The notes: a model not told the origin generated them from the letters alone. Shown: positions 8,724 to 17,701, numbered from the stretch's first letter. The stretch is 64,000 nucleotides of DNA from Bacteroidota bacterium (GCA_023429135.1 JAEYWD010000008.1:186001-250000), one strand, 5' to 3'. Numbers and translations are program-made.

Positions 8724-9995
8724 TCAGTTAGCAACAAAATATCCGCCGGTTTTTTTGCTTCCTAAAAATTCAATTTTACCTTTTTGTTTCAGGAGATCCA
8801 GTCTTCTTTCCAGGGTTTTTATCCCAATACCGGTTAGCAAACTCAACTGCGTGGTTCTAAGACCAGGATTTTTTTCAATTACATCCATTAGGCTATTTAT
8901 TCCCTCATTTATTCCCTCATTTATTCCCTCACTCTTTTGAAAAGTAACAATAAATGCTCCCGATGCTTCTTTAAGCTCGGGAAAAGGATTACCATTTTCT
9001 TTACAAGCTTTCAGCATTCTTTGGAAACCACTCCCCCATTGTTCAATCAATCCGGCCTCGTGAAAAATTCGTGCGATTGTTTTGTTGCGTGGAATAGACC
9101 GTGACTCTCTGAATAACCTGCTAATTTCAAGGTACTTTGGAAGAAACCCCGGGCTCCATATTTCTATGCGTGAATCGAAAATCCTGATTTGTATATTACC
9201 AGGATCGGAGTAATCGCGATGTACTAAAGCATTGAGCACAGCTTCGCGCAAGGCAATTATAGGATATTCCCATTGTTCCTCATGTTTGGCTTTACCGCTT
9301 ATAATAAAACGATGATTGATGTTTCGTTTAATGAATTCGATGATGGAATCGGGCATTCCCAAAAGGCTTCCTTTGAAGTCCTGGTTAGCAATAAACACTG
9401 ACATGTCATTCCCTTTGAACCGGGCAGCTTTAACAAAGGCATTGGGGAGTAAATGATTTTCCTTTGTAAAACATAAGTATGCAGCATTAGAAATTTGCGA
9501 TCCACTAGAGTATTTACTTGGTAACAATTGATATTCTTGAGCTTCGAACAACTGGTAATCCATTTCGAAAGAGCCGCTTAACTTTATAAAATGTTCATCA
9601 AAATCCGGGAGGTCATATCTTTTAATCAGGTCCTTCACTTCTTGATTGGAGAGTTTTTGGTTGGTTCTCCCAACACGTATATAAGCCTTATCAAAAGCGA
9701 ATACGGGCTTATTGTCTGACTCAGGTATTGAAATTTCAACGATTTCGCCGGTTCCAAATGTTCTCACAACCACGGATGGATACAAAACAGGATCGGAATT
9801 TGCCTTAAGTTTGTTCAAAAAATCTTCAATGCTATGCTTCCCAAAAGTATTTCCCAATGGTTCAGCTTTATCGGAAAGCCCGACAACAACGGTACCTCCG
9901 CTTTTATTGGCAAAGGCAGACAACGAAATAATGATTTCTTTCCATTCCCCGAATGAGGATTTTAATTCCAGTTTCTCCGATTCCGAAAATACCAT
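8724..9995 (-). CDS. AlbA/Schlafen-type ATP-binding transcriptional regulator
   Basis: A 423-aa protein. Residues about 5-120 form an AlbA_2 (Schlafen-like, DUF4062-adjacent) domain, with ELKSSFGEWKEIIISLSAFANKSGGTVVVGL. The centre has ALREAVLNALVHRDYSDPGNIQIRIFD, the signature of the RecG-related HATPase_c_4 module. The C-terminus is a winged-helix segment (RTTQLSLLTGIGIKTLERRLDLLKQKGKIEFLG). The two halves are joined by a tandem NEGI repeat. Such proteins are often annotated as ATP-dependent DNA helicase or transcriptional regulator; no helicase motifs are visible here, so a DNA-binding regulatory role is more likely. Its stop touches the stop of the orphan VapB. Confidence 0.85.
   Translation of the reverse strand: MVFSESEKLELKSSFGEWKEIIISLSAFANKSGGTVVVGLSDKAEPLGNTFGKHSIEDFLNKLKANSDPVLYPSVVVRTFGTGEIVEISIPESDNKPVFAFDKAYIRVGRTNQKLSNQEVKDLIKRYDLPDFDEHFIKLSGSFEMDYQLFEAQEYQLLPSKYSSGSQISNAAYLCFTKENHLLPNAFVKAARFKGNDMSVFIANQDFKGSLLGMPDSIIEFIKRNINHRFIISGKAKHEEQWEYPIIALREAVLNALVHRDYSDPGNIQIRIFDSRIEIWSPGFLPKYLEISRLFRESRSIPRNKTIARIFHEAGLIEQWGSGFQRMLKACKENGNPFPELKEASGAFIVTFQKSEGINEGINEGINSLMDVIEKNPGLRTTQLSLLTGIGIKTLERRLDLLKQKGKIEFLGSKKTGGYFVAN
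8896..8931. repeat. Three perfect 12-bp tandem repeats inside the AlbA-type gene
   Basis: The unit TTTATTCCCTCA occurs at 8896-8907, 8908-8919 and 8920-8931. On the coding strand it encodes the NEGI linker repeat. Copy-number change would keep the frame. Confidence 0.9.
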
Positions 9996-10040
9996 AACCG
10001 TTTAATAATCTGCATAAAGGTAACCAAACTATTTACAAAA

Positions 10041-10700
10041 TCAATTAAACAACTCCTGTATCCTTTCCTTTTCCAGATGATACCCTAAAATCCCCGCTTT
10101 TCTCGAAGCTTCCACATTTTCAAGCAGGTCATCTATAAAAATGGTTTCCCGGGGATTTAATCCTGCATCTTTCAGCACAAACTCATAAATCTCAACAGTG
10201 GGTTTGCGGAGTTGCACCGTGTGCGAATAATAAACTTTGTCGAACATTTCGGGCAAAACATTACGGCCAAAAGCTTTTTCAATGGTTTTGACAAAAACTT
10301 CAATGTGAATCTCATTGGTATTGCTGAGTAAAAACGTTTTGTAGTTCCGTTTTACAGCTCTGAGAAATTCGTAGTTTTCAACGGTAAGTTCGCCCAGCAT
10401 CATGCTCCAGGCATCTTTTATCTGTTCGTCAGTAATTTCGCCAATGCCATTGGTTCGTAAGCTGTTACAAAACTCTTCGCCTTTTATTTTACCTGTTTCC
10501 AAAAGATTGAATAAATCCGACTGTTTGAATAATGTATAAGCTTTTTCAAAATCCGCTATCCCCAATTTCTTAAAAGCCTCTAGGGTCCGGTTGTAATGGA
10601 TGTCGATCACAACATTCCCCAAATCGAATATAATATTTTTAACTTGTTCAAGTTCATGGGCTTCAACTCCTAACTTTTCGGCGACTTTTAATTTCAGCAT
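10041..10700 (-). CDS. HAD-superfamily phosphatase, YihX-like
   Basis: A 219-aa cytosolic hydrolase. HAD motif I is IIFDLGNVVIDI (nucleophile Asp at about 27), of the FDLGNV type seen in YihX alpha-D-glucose-1-phosphate phosphatase and relatives. Motif II is FLLSNTNEIH. Motif III/IV are the Lys in LRKPTVEIYEFVL and IFIDDLLENVEASRKAGI, the acidic pair that binds Mg. The helical cap lies between about 35 and 100. The substrate cannot be read from sequence. The gene is isolated between the AlbA-type gene and the tRNA. Confidence 0.88.
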   Translation of the reverse strand: MLKLKVAEKLGVEAHELEQVKNIIFDLGNVVIDIHYNRTLEAFKKLGIADFEKAYTLFKQSDLFNLLETGKIKGEEFCNSLRTNGIGEITDEQIKDAWSMMLGELTVENYEFLRAVKRNYKTFLLSNTNEIHIEVFVKTIEKAFGRNVLPEMFDKVYYSHTVQLRKPTVEIYEFVLKDAGLNPRETIFIDDLLENVEASRKAGILGYHLEKERIQELFN

Positions 10701-10807
10701 AAAAAACGTTTGAAAGATTTGAATATTTACTGGTAAAATTGTATTATTGCATCCCCAAAAATAATGGAATCTGCGGAGGTAACAATCAAAAAGATTTCAG
10801 AATTTCA

Positions 10808-10881
10808 GGGCCCATAGCTCAGTTGGTTAGAGCATCTGACTCATAATCAGGGGGTCGCAGGATCATGCCCTGCTGGGCCCA
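10808..10881 (+). tRNA. tRNA with CAU anticodon (Met or lysidine-modified Ile)
   Basis: Acceptor GGGCCCA (10808-10814) pairs with TGGGCCC (10874-10880), with discriminator A at 10881. The D-arm is GCTCAGTTGGTTAGAGC. The anticodon arm is CTGACTCATAATCAG with CAT at the centre. The T-arm is GCAGG-ATCATGC-CCTGC. The 3' CCA is not encoded. CAU serves elongator Met or, after lysidine modification, AUA Ile; the sequence alone does not decide. The T-loop is atypical. Confidence 0.9.
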
Positions 10882-10946
10882 CAAACGCTGCAAGTTTCTT
10901 GCGGCGTTTTTTGTTTCCTAAACATTGATGTTTTACTATTATGACC

Positions 10947-10954
10947 TATCTTTG
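10947..10954 (+). promoter_or_regulatory. Relict promoter before decayed small gene
   Basis: TATCTTTG (TAnnTTTG) lies 19 bp after TTG (10925-10927), a full Bacteroidetes promoter pattern. It sits 27 bp upstream of the ATG at 10982. Confidence 0.5.
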
Positions 10955-10981
10955 AAGAGGTTAATCTGTTTTGCAAAAACA

Positions 10982-11206
10982 ATGAAAACAACCAAACAGG
11001 AATATTTAAATCAGCTTTACAAAGTTCTCGAATTTCGAGGGAGCGGTAAACCTGTGGAAATCGAAAGCATTCCGGAATTGTTTTAAAAAGGATTTTAACC
11101 ATTTTTTATGGGGGAAACACTTCAGGCTCTTGATGGCAAAATTGTTATCGGCCCCTCAAAGTATAAAGAATGGATTATCAAACTCCGGGATACTGGCTTA
11201 GACTAG
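10982..11206 (+). pseudogene. Decayed small ORF of unknown function
   Basis: Reads MKTTKQEYLNQLYKVLEFRG... up to a TAA at 11084, then a second in-frame stop. It resumes in the same frame at 11108 as MGETLQALDGKIVIGPSKYKE to a TAG at 11204-11206. Removing one T near 11081 turns the stops into KKDFNHF, so compensating frameshifts around 11081-11107 are likely. The original product would have been ~75 aa. It sits behind an intact-looking promoter and just before a Fic-like pseudogene, suggesting a decayed pair. I do not recognise its family. Confidence 0.5.
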
Positions 11207-11230
11207 GAAATTCTTTTAGAAAATTCGTAA

Positions 11231-11551
11231 ATGGAAAATTCTTCATTACAGTCGTTATTCAGTAGAATTAATCAGTTATTCAACAGGTTAAGTTCAATTT
11301 CTCCAAACAAAGACTGGATCGAAAAAAGTCAAAATTGATTTTACTTATAATTCAAACAAACTTGAAGGTAATGCTTTAACTTACGGTGAAACAATTTCTT
11401 CCTTAAAGAGAATAAACAACGCCCAAAAGAAGTCTAAAAGATTTGCTTGATATTGAAAATCACTTTAACCTTCACGAAAAAGTCTTTAGACAATTTAAAG
11501 AGCCTACTTTCTATTGATTTCATCAAAAAAATTCGTTTGGCTCTATGTTAA
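11231..11551 (+). pseudogene. Fic-family N-terminal fragment, frameshifted
   Basis: Starts MENSSLQSLFSRINQLFNRL. After a frameshift near 11320 it reads KVKIDFTYNSNKLEGNALTYGET, matching the Fic phrase S-N-x-I/L-E-G-N-T-L-T that carries the inhibitory-helix/Fic_N region. After another shift near 11430 it reads DLLDIENHFNLHEKVF and then SIDFIKKIRLALC before a stop at 11549-11551. The catalytic HPFxxGNGR region is absent, so the gene is truncated as well as frameshifted. Intact Fic proteins AMPylate target proteins; this copy cannot. Confidence 0.65.
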
Positions 11552-11621
11552 TAAATCCTTCGAAAGTTTAAGCTTTGAAAAAAAGTGTTTTACATCTTTG
11601 GCCTACCTTTGAATAAAATCT

Positions 11622-14096
11622 ATGGCTATGGATCTCATGAAAATCGACCTCATATATAAAACTGTTCCTTATCACCAGAAACCCGATAATCTCACACTGG
11701 AAGAATGGCAATATGCCTTACGGAAACAGTTTGCTGAAACACGTCATTTCAAAATTGAAAATCGGGGAAAGCATGCTGTGTTCTCCGATTTCGATGTCTA
11801 CAACCCAGATACCAAACGAACCTATAAAGTAGCCATCCGCAGCAAGGATAACAGTGCCAATTTCTGCGAGTGCAGCGACTTCAAAACCAATAAACTGGGT
11901 ACGTGCAAACACATCGAGGCTGTTCTCAATCACATCCGCACGGTTTTGAACAAGGGTCATCTGTTAGAACTTGGCTATACTCCTGCTTATACTTCAATAT
12001 ATCTTGATTATCGGGGGGAACGAAAAATTAAATTCCGCATTGGTTCAGAAAACGAAGAAGAATACAAAGTGCTTGCAAAAAAGCATTTCAACAATTTTAT
12101 ATTACCCGAAGATGCCTTCGAATCGTTCGACGAGATCCTTACAAAAGGTCAGCAAATAAATCCCCGCTTCCGTTGCTACCCTGATGCGCTGGAGTATATT
12201 CTGGAAGTACGCGAAAACAAACGCCGCAAAGAAATCATAGAAACAAAATATAGCATTGAAAACGAAGCTGCGTTCGAGAATCTGATACATACAAAGCTTT
12301 TCCCTTTCCAGAAAGAGGGTGTTCGGTTTGCAGCCGAAAAGGGCCGCTGCATTATTGCCGACGATATGGGTCTCGGCAAAACAGTACAAGCTATTGCTGC
12401 TGCGAAACTGCTCAAAATAGAAATGGGAATCTCTACAGTTTTTATTATTTGTCCCACCTCGCTTAAATACCAATGGAAAAGTGAGATAGAAAAATTTACA
12501 GGTCAACATCCCTGGGTGGTTGAGGGTAACGCGGAGAAAAGAAAAGAACAGTATCAAAACAGCAGCTTTTATAAAATTGTTTCATACAACACCGCTGTGA
12601 ACGATATCGAGGAGATAAACGCTTCGTCGCCCGACCTCTTTATATTGGACGAAGCACAGCGCATTAAAAACTTCAAAACACGTATTTCGCAGAATATTAA
12701 AAAACTGAAGTCGCCTTATTCCTTAGTACTCACCGGAACACCTCTGGAAAACAAACTGGAAGAGCTTTATTCTATTGTGCAGTTTGTGAATCCTTACATT
12801 CTCGGGCCTTTTTTCAGGTTTATGAACGATCACCGGATGTTGGACGATCGTGGCCGGATTACAGGTTACCGCGACCTTAACAGCATTGGTGAGCTGCTCT
12901 CGGGAACCATGATCCGTCGCCGCAAAAATGAAGTGAGTGAACAGCTCCCGGAGCGCATGGATAAAGTGCTTTATGTACCCATGACCGAGAAACAACGCCT
13001 TATTCACGACGAATACCAGCACAGTGTTGCACAGCTAATAAGCAAATGGCGCCGGCAGGGTTTGTTAAACGAAAAGGACCGCCAGCGGCTGATGATTATG
13101 CTAAACACCATGCGTATGGCTTGCGACAGCACTTTTATAATTGATCAGAAAACAAGGCATGATACCAAGATTGGTGAACTGATGAACATCCTTGAGGAAT
13201 TGTTGACGTCGGGCGATGAAAAAGTGGTGGTATTCAGTCAGTGGGAGCGCATGACCCGCATTGTTGCACGTGAGCTCGATAATCTTGGAATCAGATTCGA
13301 ACATCTTCACGGTGGCGTACCCAGCCCTCAACGCGGAAAACTGTTCGACAGTTTTAACAACGATCCGCAATGCAGAGTATTTCTGTCGACCGATGTTGGC
13401 GGCACAGGCCTTAACCTCCAGGCTGGATCGCTTCTTATCAATCTCGATATTCCCTGGAACCAGGCCATACTTGAGCAGCGTATTGCACGTATTTACAGGC
13501 TGGGACAAAAACGCAATATCTCGGTTATCAATATGGTGTCAACTGATACCATAGAACACAGGATGCTTGGGGTACTCAGTTTCAAAAAAGGTCTTGCCGA
13601 AGGAATCCTCGACCAGGGAGATAACACAATCTTTATGGAAGAGAGCAAATTCAAGGTGTTGATGAATACTGTTGAAAAAATTGTAAATACTGATGTTACA
13701 CGGGAACCTCTCAATTGGGAGGATGAAGAAGAAGAAAATCTGAGAAATTCGCAAACTGGTGAACCTGCCTCGGCGGCAACCAGACCTCAACAACAGGAAC
13801 TTCAATTCGACCCGATTTTACCTGGCGACGATGATATCAAGCCTGAAAATACTAATGTAAATGAGCATGACAGCTCTACCGAATTGATAAAGATGGGTGT
13901 TAATTTCTTTTCGAAACTGGCGGATACTCTTGCAAATCCTGAGGAAACTCAAAAACTGCTTTCAACTATTGTTCAGAAAGATGAAAAAGATGGTAAAGCG
14001 TACCTGAAAATACCCGTTGAAAACGAAAAAGTGGTGGAAAATGTGCTGAATTTGTTTGCAGGGCTGATGGGACAGATGAAAAAAGAGGTTGAGTAA
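11622..14096 (+). CDS. SNF2-family DNA translocase with SWIM zinc finger
   Basis: An 824-aa superfamily 2 ATPase. The SWIM zinc-binding motif is C82-x-C84...C95-x-H97. The helicase core has DDMGLGKT at 247-254 (Walker A), DEAQ at 343-346 and VLTGTPLENKLEELYSIVQFV. The C-terminal half has motif V/VI: FLSTDVGGTGLNLQAGS and QRIARIYRLGQKRNISV. The C-terminal ~130 residues are acidic and low complexity. SWI2/SNF2 proteins translocate on duplex DNA and remodel protein-DNA complexes; bacterial targets are mostly unknown, RapA-like or defence-linked roles being possible. ATGs at 11622, 11628 and 11637 all fit; a TAnnTTTG-like box at 11604-11611 would favour a later one. Confidence 0.92.
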   Translation: MAMDLMKIDLIYKTVPYHQKPDNLTLEEWQYALRKQFAETRHFKIENRGKHAVFSDFDVYNPDTKRTYKVAIRSKDNSANFCECSDFKTNKLGTCKHIEAVLNHIRTVLNKGHLLELGYTPAYTSIYLDYRGERKIKFRIGSENEEEYKVLAKKHFNNFILPEDAFESFDEILTKGQQINPRFRCYPDALEYILEVRENKRRKEIIETKYSIENEAAFENLIHTKLFPFQKEGVRFAAEKGRCIIADDMGLGKTVQAIAAAKLLKIEMGISTVFIICPTSLKYQWKSEIEKFTGQHPWVVEGNAEKRKEQYQNSSFYKIVSYNTAVNDIEEINASSPDLFILDEAQRIKNFKTRISQNIKKLKSPYSLVLTGTPLENKLEELYSIVQFVNPYILGPFFRFMNDHRMLDDRGRITGYRDLNSIGELLSGTMIRRRKNEVSEQLPERMDKVLYVPMTEKQRLIHDEYQHSVAQLISKWRRQGLLNEKDRQRLMIMLNTMRMACDSTFIIDQKTRHDTKIGELMNILEELLTSGDEKVVVFSQWERMTRIVARELDNLGIRFEHLHGGVPSPQRGKLFDSFNNDPQCRVFLSTDVGGTGLNLQAGSLLINLDIPWNQAILEQRIARIYRLGQKRNISVINMVSTDTIEHRMLGVLSFKKGLAEGILDQGDNTIFMEESKFKVLMNTVEKIVNTDVTREPLNWEDEEEENLRNSQTGEPASAATRPQQQELQFDPILPGDDDIKPENTNVNEHDSSTELIKMGVNFFSKLADTLANPEETQKLLSTIVQKDEKDGKAYLKIPVENEKVVENVLNLFAGLMGQMKKEVE

Positions 14097-14266
14097 TTTG
14101 TAGGAGCTTACTTATTGGCTCTAAGAAGACTCTACCTTCCCTTCCCGCACCCCTCTGACTCCCCTAAAGAGGAGAACTTCAACCTCTGTGCGATAGAATC
14201 TTCATCTTATGGGAATTGATGGGTGAGCAGTGGCAATCTGACAATTTTTCGAATTTTCTTAGAGAC

Positions 14267-14644
14267 CTACTTATAAAGATATTTATCGTCCAAAAAATTA
14301 AGTATCTTCTTATCAAGCGTCCAAAGTAATGAGTTTGATTCGATTGCTGTCACAATTAAACAAGCATCAATTAAACCAATACCTTTCGCTGTTAGCTTAT
14401 TTTCAAATGAATACATACCAGCCTTCTCAAATAAATCTTTTATCTCAATTGTTGGAACAAATTGAATATAAGATTTTATAAAGTCTATCTCTTTAAGATT
14501 TAAGGCTCCCTGTAATATTTCGCCGATAACTGGATCGATAATTTTAATGCTTAACGTGTTCAAATGCAATTGAACCTCTTTAAAATAAGGCTCTTTCTTT
14601 TTAAAGTATTCAAACCAAACTGACGAATCCAACAGAATATCCAT
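14267..14644 (-). CDS. VapC-like PIN-domain toxin
   Basis: A 125-aa PIN-domain ribonuclease. It starts MDILLDSSVWFEYF, the family N-terminus with the first catalytic Asp. It has conserved acidic residues in GEILQGALNLKE and in LIDACLIVTAIE (the central Asp), with a late LLWTLDKKILNFLDD segment. VapC toxins cleave tRNA or rRNA when released from VapB. Its ATG overlaps the upstream antitoxin stop by one base (TAATG), the normal translational coupling of such pairs. Confidence 0.88.
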   Translation of the reverse strand: MDILLDSSVWFEYFKKKEPYFKEVQLHLNTLSIKIIDPVIGEILQGALNLKEIDFIKSYIQFVPTIEIKDLFEKAGMYSFENKLTAKGIGLIDACLIVTAIESNSLLWTLDKKILNFLDDKYLYK

Positions 14645-14850
14645 TATTTCCGGTTTATTTCTCTGATTTCTTCAGCAGTATGTTTAAACTGCAAAGGACT
14701 TTTACTTATCATATCTCCCATTGATTTTAGCTTCTCAACTGATATGTAAGCCTGTAAGGCGATTATCATTGCTTCGGTTATATTCTTAGCATTCGATAAT
14801 GCCTGCGTTTCTTTTACAAGCGCATCGGGTATTATTGCTGTTACTTTCAT
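14644..14850 (-). CDS. Antitoxin partner of the PIN toxin
   Basis: A 68-aa protein (MKVTAIIPDALVKETQALSN...). An N-terminal strand followed by two helices resembles a ribbon-helix-helix repressor, and the tail (SPLQFKHTAEEIREINRK) is hydrophilic, like the toxin-neutralising arm. A GTG at 14874 is in frame, but the ATG at 14850 gives the family-like MKVTA start. Coupled to vapC by a TAATG overlap. Probably binds its own promoter. Confidence 0.8.
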   Translation of the reverse strand: MKVTAIIPDALVKETQALSNAKNITEAMIIALQAYISVEKLKSMGDMISKSPLQFKHTAEEIREINRK

Positions 14851-14923
14851 AATCATTTTATTTAATACGCACAAATATACGATACTTCATCGTATGCACA
14901 AAATCTACTAATCTGGTTTATTC

Positions 14924-16273
14924 TCAAAAACTCAAAACCATTGTAGTATTCTCCCCTGGTTGAGAAAATGCAGAGATGCTGCCTTTGTGCAACCGCATAA
15001 TCTGACGCGAAAGACTTAGTCCTATGCCCGAACCGCTTTCTTTGGTAGTATAGAAAGGTATAAAAATTTTCTCAATCTCCTCGGGGGCAATGCCGGCGCC
15101 ATTATCGACTACGCTTATTTTTAACTTGCCTGTTTGTCCTTCGTTAACAAGAACTTTAATGAACTTTTGCGGAGTTTTCTTCAGTGCATCAACGGAATTG
15201 TTCAACAAATTAAGGAGTACCTGGGTGAGCAGTTTTTCATCTCCAATTAACTCTTTATTAAATTCCCGGTGGACCAGTTTAAACTCAATATGTTCTTCCT
15301 CAAAAGTATTTCGCATTAAAAGCTCTACATCGCTTAACCATTCGGTAATATTAATAGGTTTAAAAACAGGTTTGGGGATTTTGGTTAGCTTGCGGTAATC
15401 TTCAACAAAATGCATCAGTCCGCGGCTGGTTTGTTCTATTACCTCCAACCCGTGAATAGTGTTCTGAACATGTTTTTCAGTAACATCCTTCAGGGGAATT
15501 GGCTGACCATCCTTTAAATAAATGCCATTGAGAATATTACTTAAAGAAGTAATAGGGCCGATAGAATTCATAATTTCGTGCGTCATTACGCGAATAAGTT
15601 TCTGCCACGAATCCAGTTCATTTTCCTCCAGCTCGGCTTTGATATCGTTCAATGTAAACAGTTTATATTTTTTGTCGCCGAACTTAAGCGAGGATACTTT
15701 CAGCGACAGAAGGCGGAGATCGGTTCCATGCAAAAGCTTGATAGTCTTGGTTTGCCCCGGCCGTACCTTTAGCATCTGGTCGTAAAGTTCGGGTTTTTTC
15801 TGTTCCAGAAGGCTGAGGTGTGAAATGTGCGGCATATCGATGTAACCCAAGGCGGAGTTGTTAATCATTTCGATATATCCGTCCGAGTCGACCACAATTA
15901 TTCCCGAGGCCGAATATTTTAACATCTCGAGATAAAACCGTTCGTTGTGTTCGTTTTTTATTTTAATCTCCGAAATGCGGTTATTTAAGCCATTCATGCT
16001 CTGATGCAGGTTACGAAGCGATTTGCTTCGGACATTTTCAGGGTAATGAAGAGTGGTGTCGTCGTTCCCCACTGAATCGAAAAAGAAGGTTATTTTGCGG
16101 TTGATTGCATTCAGAAAATAAACAAAGTTCCACACGGATATTATCAATCCAAGCGCAAAAACTGGGATTGTAAGCCAGTTGTGATTGTACACCGAAATAC
16201 TGAACCCTACTACAAAACCGCCAAAAATGATTAACCTGATGACAATGGCCAGGTTGAACGACCTATAAATCAT
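14924..16273 (-). CDS. Membrane sensor histidine kinase paired with sigma-54 regulator
   Basis: A 449-aa inner-membrane kinase. Two transmembrane helices (about 8-28 and 33-54) have only a short loop between them, so it probably senses within or near the membrane. Then come a PAS domain (about 110-205), HisKA with THEIMNSIGPI (phospho-acceptor His232) and a HATPase with LLNNSVDALKK (N-box), VVDNGAGI (G1) and GSGIGLSLSRQIM (G2). It overlaps the regulator gene upstream by 11 bp, so the two are one operon. The NtrB-like H-box fits an NtrC-type partner. Confidence 0.94.
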   Translation of the reverse strand: MIYRSFNLAIVIRLIIFGGFVVGFSISVYNHNWLTIPVFALGLIISVWNFVYFLNAINRKITFFFDSVGNDDTTLHYPENVRSKSLRNLHQSMNGLNNRISEIKIKNEHNERFYLEMLKYSASGIIVVDSDGYIEMINNSALGYIDMPHISHLSLLEQKKPELYDQMLKVRPGQTKTIKLLHGTDLRLLSLKVSSLKFGDKKYKLFTLNDIKAELEENELDSWQKLIRVMTHEIMNSIGPITSLSNILNGIYLKDGQPIPLKDVTEKHVQNTIHGLEVIEQTSRGLMHFVEDYRKLTKIPKPVFKPINITEWLSDVELLMRNTFEEEHIEFKLVHREFNKELIGDEKLLTQVLLNLLNNSVDALKKTPQKFIKVLVNEGQTGKLKISVVDNGAGIAPEEIEKIFIPFYTTKESGSGIGLSLSRQIMRLHKGSISAFSQPGENTTMVLSF

Positions 16274-17624
16274 GCCGCTTAATTTTGTTATATAACGTTT
16301 GACGTGTTATACCCAACTGACTGGCTACTGCCGATAAATTGCCGTTGTGCTTCTCGAGCGATGCTTCAATAAGCTGCTTCTCCATTTCGTCGAGCGAGAG
16401 CAAACTTGTTTCCTTTACGCGTGTTGAAGGCTTAAGCACAAAATCCTCCGGTTTAATTAAAGAATTTTCCGACAGAATCACTGCCTTTTCAATGGTATGC
16501 TGTAGTTCGCGAACATTTCCCGGCCAGGAATAACGCATTAGTTTATCAATGGCAGCCGAGCTAATCTTTAACTGATTTTTTCTATATTTTTTTTCGAAAC
16601 TTTTCAGGAAATGAGTTGCTAATAGCTCAATGTCTTCGCCACGGTCACGAAGCGGGGGAACTTCAATTTTAATTGTATTGATACGGTAGAGCAGATCTTC
16701 ACGAAACTGTTGCTGACCGATTAATAATTCCAGATCGCAGTTGGTAGCACAAATGAGGCGGATATCAATCGGAACCTGTTCGTTAGAGCCAACGGGTATT
16801 ATGGTTCTGTTTTGAAGCGCTACCAGGAGTTTGGCTTGCAGGGACAGTGGGAGATTGCCTATTTCATCGAGAAAAAGCGTGCCTTTATGTGCCAGTTGGA
16901 ATTTACCTGTACGGTTTTCGCGGGCATCGGTAAAAGCGCCCTTTTTATGACCGAATAATTCGCTTTCGAACAGTGTTTCGGGGATGGAACCCATATCAAC
17001 AGTAACCATAAGCTCGCCGGAACGATCGGATTTACGGTGTATCTCGCGTGCCACAAGCTCTTTGCCGGTGCCATTTTCGCCGGTTATAAGCACGTTGGCA
17101 TCAGTACGGGCCACTTTGGCAATGGTCTGCATCATGCGCAGAATTGTTGGTGACGACCCAACAATAAGCCGTTGTTCACTGTTAATGGCAGTTTTTATAG
17201 TTTGCTCCCGTTGTTTCAACGTAGCGATTTCAGCTTTCGACTGGCGCAAGGCATAAGCCGATTTCAGTGTTGCCAGCAATTTGGCGTTTTCCCATGGTTT
17301 CAGCACAAAATCGGCTGCCCCCAGCTTTAAAGCTTTAACGGCCAGTTCAACATCTCCATACGCAGTTATCATCACTACCTCGGTTGAAGGACACGCTTTC
17401 TTAATTTCGGATAACCAAAACAGGCCTTCATTACCGGAGTTTATGCCCGCCGAAAAATTCATATCCAGCAGAACCAGGTCGAATTCATTTTTGCCAAATT
17501 CGGCATTGATCTGATTGGGAGTGGAAATAGTCACAACAAGATCGAACTCGGGTTGAAGAAGCATATTTAGTGCACTCAGAGCGCTTTTGTTATCATCTAC
17601 AATTAGGATGTTGCCTTTTTGCAT
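16263..17624 (-). CDS. Sigma-54-dependent response regulator (NtrC family)
   Basis: A 453-aa activator. The receiver domain has phospho-acceptor D54 (LVLLDMNFSAG). The AAA+ domain has Walker A GENGTGKE, the loop GAFTDA in place of the usual GAFTGA, Walker B GTLFLDEIGNL, and the arginine region around FREDLLYRINTI. The C-terminal Fis-type helix-turn-helix is LSAVASQLGITRQTLYNKIKR. It should activate RNA polymerase/sigma-54 from distant sites. The divergent intergenic region contains paired 17-bp sites and a sigma-54-like promoter ahead of the ABC operon; the same sites recur at 44926-44964. First gene of the RR-HK operon. Confidence 0.95.
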   Translation of the reverse strand: MQKGNILIVDDNKSALSALNMLLQPEFDLVVTISTPNQINAEFGKNEFDLVLLDMNFSAGINSGNEGLFWLSEIKKACPSTEVVMITAYGDVELAVKALKLGAADFVLKPWENAKLLATLKSAYALRQSKAEIATLKQREQTIKTAINSEQRLIVGSSPTILRMMQTIAKVARTDANVLITGENGTGKELVAREIHRKSDRSGELMVTVDMGSIPETLFESELFGHKKGAFTDARENRTGKFQLAHKGTLFLDEIGNLPLSLQAKLLVALQNRTIIPVGSNEQVPIDIRLICATNCDLELLIGQQQFREDLLYRINTIKIEVPPLRDRGEDIELLATHFLKSFEKKYRKNQLKISSAAIDKLMRYSWPGNVRELQHTIEKAVILSENSLIKPEDFVLKPSTRVKETSLLSLDEMEKQLIEASLEKHNGNLSAVASQLGITRQTLYNKIKRHDL

Positions 17625-17678
17625 TGCTCAATGGATTGATGATCAAAGGTAGTTAAGTTTATGCCATGCTTATCCAGG

Positions 17679-17695
17679 TGTCTAAATTTTTTACA
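17679..17695. promoter_or_regulatory. Upstream activator site 1 (ABC operon)
   Basis: TGTCTAAATTTTTTACA, an imperfect TGTC-N9-GACA-type site, centred 23 bp from site 2. It is probably bound by the adjacent NtrC-type regulator. Confidence 0.55.
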
Positions 17696-17701
17696 TATAA
17701 G

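Noticed and set aside
8896..8931. Short tandem repeats as a CRISPR-like array
   Set aside because: Three contiguous 12-bp units with no spacers, in frame inside a gene; no cas gene in the window.
8724..9995. True RecG-type helicase
   Set aside because: No Walker A/DEAD motifs; only the RecG-related ATP-binding module and AlbA domain are present.
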